NCBI GenBank assembly: GCA_934636065.1
Contig: CAKTZW010000008.1
Span: forward strand, 1-16,957
Source: an uncultured Labedella sp.
GTDB taxonomy: Bacteria > Actinomycetota > Actinomycetes > Actinomycetales > Microbacteriaceae
Reading direction: 5' to 3'
Length of the DNA: 16,957 bases
The stretch's first letter is position 1, and each line of letters opens with the position of its first letter. This document shows, piece after piece, positions 15,048 to 16,957 of this stretch. The notes below the pieces were generated by a model, which worked only from the letters and a program-made list of their open reading frames with translations, searched no databases and was not told the DNA's origin. The position numbers and the translations under genes are program-made.

Positions 15048-16382
15048 CTACTTGTCGAGCTCCGCCTGGACCTGCTCCGACGCGGCTCTGAACAGGTCGT
15101 CGACGCTGCCTTCACCGTTGAGCGCCTTCTGGAGCGTCGGGTAGAAGATCGTGTCGTTGATCGTCGTGCCCGCAGCGATGCCGGGCATGAGGGTCCGCGA
15201 GTTGTCGATGACGGAGGCGTCGCCGAAGATCGCCGGGTAGGGGTTGTCCGTCACCTGCGAGGACACGTCGGCGCGGGTGGGCGGGAAGCCCGAACCCTCT
15301 GCCCACGTCTTCTGGCCCTCCTCCGAGTTCCAGTAGGCGAAGAACTCGTAGGCCGCCTGCTTCGTCGTCTCGTCGGCCTTCGCGGGCACCGACATCGAGA
15401 CGACGTCCGCGAGGGTCACGTTGTCCGCCGGTCCGGCGAACGCGGGAGCGAGCCCGAAGTTGAGCCCGGCCTCCTCGAAGCCCGTGGTCATCCACGGCCC
15501 CACGATCTCGATGGCCGCCTTGCCCGTGGTGAAGAGCTTGTCGGCGTCGGCACCCGCGAGTCCGACCGGCGACGCCTTCTGCTCGCGCACGAGGTCGACC
15601 CAGAAGTTGAGCGCCTCGAGCGAACCCTCGGACGCGAGCTCCGACGTCTTCCCGTCTTCCGAGACGAGGCCGCCGCCGGCGTTCCAGAGGAAGGGCTGGA
15701 ACATCGGGACCGTCTCGTGGTCGGCGAGCGCGATCGCGTACTGCTCCGGCTTGCCGTCGCCGTTGTCGTCGACCGTGAGCTTCGGAACCATCGCGGCGAA
15801 CTCGTCCCACGTCGTCGGAGGCTTCTCGGGGTCGAGGCCGGCCTTCTCGAAGAGGTCCTTGTTGTAGTACATGAGCATCGTCGCGATGTTCACGGGGACA
15901 CCGTAGTTCTCCCCGTCGAACACCGACGCGTCGACGGCGGACTGCGCGAGGGCGTCGGAGTCGAAGTCGGCGTTCTCGTAGTAGTCGTCGAGCGGCTGGA
16001 AGAGGCCCTGGTCGGCGTACTGCGGGATGCGCCCCGCGGACATCGCGACGATGTCCGGGCCGTCGTTGCCCGCCGCGGCTGTGAGCACCTTCGAGTAGAG
16101 GGTGTCCCACGGCATGATGTTCGTCTCGACGGTGATGCGATCCTGCGAGGCGTTGAAGTCGTCGACCACCTGCTGCAGGGCGGGACCGTCCGGTCCGGTG
16201 AAGCCGTTCCAGAAGGACAGGGTGACCTTCGCGTCCGGGTCGTTCTCGGTATTCTGCTGTGCTCCCTGACCGGCGCACCCGCTGAGGGCGAGGACGGTCA
16301 CCGTGGCGACCGCGGCGGTCGCGAGGGTCGCCGTCCGGCGACGGGAGGAGCGAACACCGGCGGTGCTGTGATGTAGCCGCAT
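15048..16382 (-). CDS. Extracellular solute-binding lipoprotein for sugars (CUT1 family), 444 aa
   Basis: The N terminus has an arginine-rich stretch (11-16), a hydrophobic core (19-33) and the lipobox LSGC with lipidated C36, so the mature protein is anchored to the outer face of the membrane. The body is an SBP family 1 fold: VTLSFWNGFTGPDG, DIVAMSAGRIPQYADQG, GVPVNIATMLMYYNKDLF and WDEFAAMVPKL. An EF-hand-like DDNGDGKPE loop at 205-213, common in such proteins, may bind calcium. It captures an oligosaccharide and delivers it to the two permeases. The ATG at 16382 has a perfect AAGGAG site five bases away. It is the first gene of the operon, directly behind the promoter with LacI-type operators. 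Confidence 0.94.
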   Translation of the reverse strand: MRLHHSTAGVRSSRRRTATLATAAVATVTVLALSGCAGQGAQQNTENDPDAKVTLSFWNGFTGPDGPALQQVVDDFNASQDRITVETNIMPWDTLYSKVLTAAAGNDGPDIVAMSAGRIPQYADQGLFQPLDDYYENADFDSDALAQSAVDASVFDGENYGVPVNIATMLMYYNKDLFEKAGLDPEKPPTTWDEFAAMVPKLTVDDNGDGKPEQYAIALADHETVPMFQPFLWNAGGGLVSEDGKTSELASEGSLEALNFWVDLVREQKASPVGLAGADADKLFTTGKAAIEIVGPWMTTGFEEAGLNFGLAPAFAGPADNVTLADVVSMSVPAKADETTKQAAYEFFAYWNSEEGQKTWAEGSGFPPTRADVSSQVTDNPYPAIFGDASVIDNSRTLMPGIAAGTTINDTIFYPTLQKALNGEGSVDDLFRAASEQVQAELDK

Positions 16383-16403
16383 GGCATCTCCTTCGATTCG
16401 CCC

Positions 16404-16417
16404 GTTCAACGTTGAAC
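16404..16417. promoter_or_regulatory. LacI-type operator O1 (perfect palindrome)
   Basis: GTTCAACGTTGAAC is a perfect 14-bp palindrome with the central CG step common to LacI/GalR sites. It lies 17 bases downstream of the -10 box and 21 bases before the binding-protein ATG, where a bound repressor would block early transcription. Confidence 0.8.
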
Positions 16418-16434
16418 TGGGCCGCGTGGAACCC

Positions 16435-16463
16435 TTTATACACCTCCGGTAAACGTTGGACAA
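16435..16463 (-). promoter_or_regulatory. Promoter of the sugar uptake operon
   Basis: On the minus strand TTGTCC (plus 16458-16463) and TATAAA (plus 16435-16440) are separated by exactly 17 bp. The -10 matches five of six consensus bases and the -35 four of six. Transcription should begin near 16428, giving a leader of about 46 bases. Confidence 0.75.
16448..16461. promoter_or_regulatory. LacI-type operator O2 overlapping the -35 region
   Basis: GGTAAACGTTGGAC keeps the AACGTT core of O1. Its right half matches GTTGAAC at six of seven positions and its left half matches at five of seven. It covers part of the -35 box and the spacer of the operon promoter. Confidence 0.65.
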
Positions 16464-16482
16464 GAGTGAGGCGGTCTGGCAT

Positions 16483-16496
16483 GGTAAACGTTGAAA
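16483..16496. promoter_or_regulatory. LacI-type operator O3 on the regulator side
   Basis: GGTAAACGTTGAAA shares its first 11 bases with O2 and six of seven right-half bases with O1. It lies 32 bases before the regulator ATG, so it is a candidate for autoregulation or for looping with O1 (centre distance 79 bp). Confidence 0.6.
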
Positions 16497-16528
16497 TGTC
16501 GTGACCACCGCGGTCGAGAGGAGGCGCC

Positions 16529-16957
16529 ATGGGCCGAGTCACACTCAAAGACGTCGGCGATTACGTCGGCGTCTCGGCGAAGACCGTCTCCAACGTCGTG
16601 AACGACACCGGATGGGTTCGGGAGGACCTGAAGGCCCGCGTCCGCAGCGCCATCGTCGAGCTCGGGTACCGCCCGAACGCCGCCGCGAGGCACCTCCGGA
16701 GTGGGCGGAGCGGGATGGTCGCGGTGGCGCTCCCCGACCTCGCGCAGCCCTACTTCGCCGAACTCGCATCGGCGCTCGTGCGCGCGGCCGAGGCCCGGTC
16801 CGTCACGGTCCTCATCACGCAGACCGGCGGTCACGTCGAGGCGGAGCGACGCATCAGCGACGGCGTCGGCATCCCCGTGACCGACGGCCTCATCCTGAGT
16901 GCGCTGTCGCTGACCGCCGAGGACCTCGCGACTCGACTCGACACCACGCCGATCGTG
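16529..16957 (+). CDS. LacI-family transcriptional regulator, first 143 residues (3' end outside the window)
   Basis: The ATG at 16529 follows a GAGGAGG site (16518-16524), and the frame stays open to the window edge. The N terminus is a LacI helix-turn-helix, TLKDVGDYVGVSAKTVSNVV at 5-24. The hinge-helix region is ELGYRPNAAARHLRSG (44-59). The start of the periplasmic-binding-like sensor domain is MVAVALPDLAQPYFAELA. Family members are usually 330-350 aa, so more than half is missing. Divergent from the uptake operon and next to three AACGTT-centred operators, it is almost certainly the local regulator, probably a repressor relieved by an imported sugar or its hydrolysis product. Ligand unknown. 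Confidence 0.93.
   Translation, partial: MGRVTLKDVGDYVGVSAKTVSNVVNDTGWVREDLKARVRSAIVELGYRPNAAARHLRSGRSGMVAVALPDLAQPYFAELASALVRAAEARSVTVLITQTGGHVEAERRISDGVGIPVTDGLILSALSLTAEDLATRLDTTPIV

Overview
The window is a high-GC, densely packed stretch of bacterial chromosome from an actinobacterium. I infer the order Micrococcales, possibly Microbacteriaceae. The grounds are a DUF3090/SCO1664-type gene pair, an Rv0958/Rv0959-like ATPase plus VWA pair, GTG starts, apparently leaderless genes, an NhaA antiporter fused to a DsbA-like domain, and a sugar ABC operon with no ATPase gene of its own. The genus cannot be fixed from the sequence. Because GC is so high, most long open frames are shadows on the opposite strand or in other frames and are not reported. 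I found no RNA gene, CRISPR array, insertion sequence or prophage.

Region 1 (1-5351). A DUF3090 gene, cut by the window edge, overlaps an SCO1664-family kinase-fold gene by four bases. Convergent to it is a two-gene unit on the minus strand: a MoxR/Mg-chelatase-like AAA+ ATPase whose end overlaps the start of a VWA (MIDAS) protein by eight bases. The ATPase gene looks leaderless, with its -10 box inside an inverted repeat. Divergent from it is a PRPP-binding phosphoribosyltransferase-like gene.

Region 2 (5352-9176). An ABC-F ATPase and an NhaA-DsbA fusion both lie on the minus strand. A canonical hairpin plus U-tract sits between them, only 27 bp before the ABC-F start. It may be the nhaA terminator, an ABC-F attenuator, or both.

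Region 3 (9177-11853). A GlxA-type regulator (DJ-1/PfpI domain plus AraC HTH) is divergent from a free-standing DJ-1/PfpI enzyme, which is followed by a 104-aa protein of unknown function. The shared upstream region holds two TGGCCA sites 21 bp apart. After a GC-rich hairpin and a short tandem repeat comes a broken MerR-family regulator. It is readable over its whole length but has two nonsense codons, one codon apart, in the DNA-binding domain.

Region 4 (11854-16957). A CUT1-type oligosaccharide uptake and hydrolysis operon runs on the minus strand: lipoprotein binding protein, two permeases sharing one base at TGATG, and a GH1-like beta-glycosidase. A LacI-family regulator, truncated by the window end, diverges from it. 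The 146-bp divergent region holds a strong -35/-10 pair and three related LacI-type operators built on AACGTT. One of them is a perfect 14-bp palindrome just downstream of the -10. This is the best-supported regulatory structure in the window. The likely logic is that the regulator holds the operon and perhaps itself off until an imported sugar or its product binds. The binding protein captures the oligosaccharide, the permeases import it using a shared ATPase encoded elsewhere, and the cytoplasmic glycosidase hydrolyses it.
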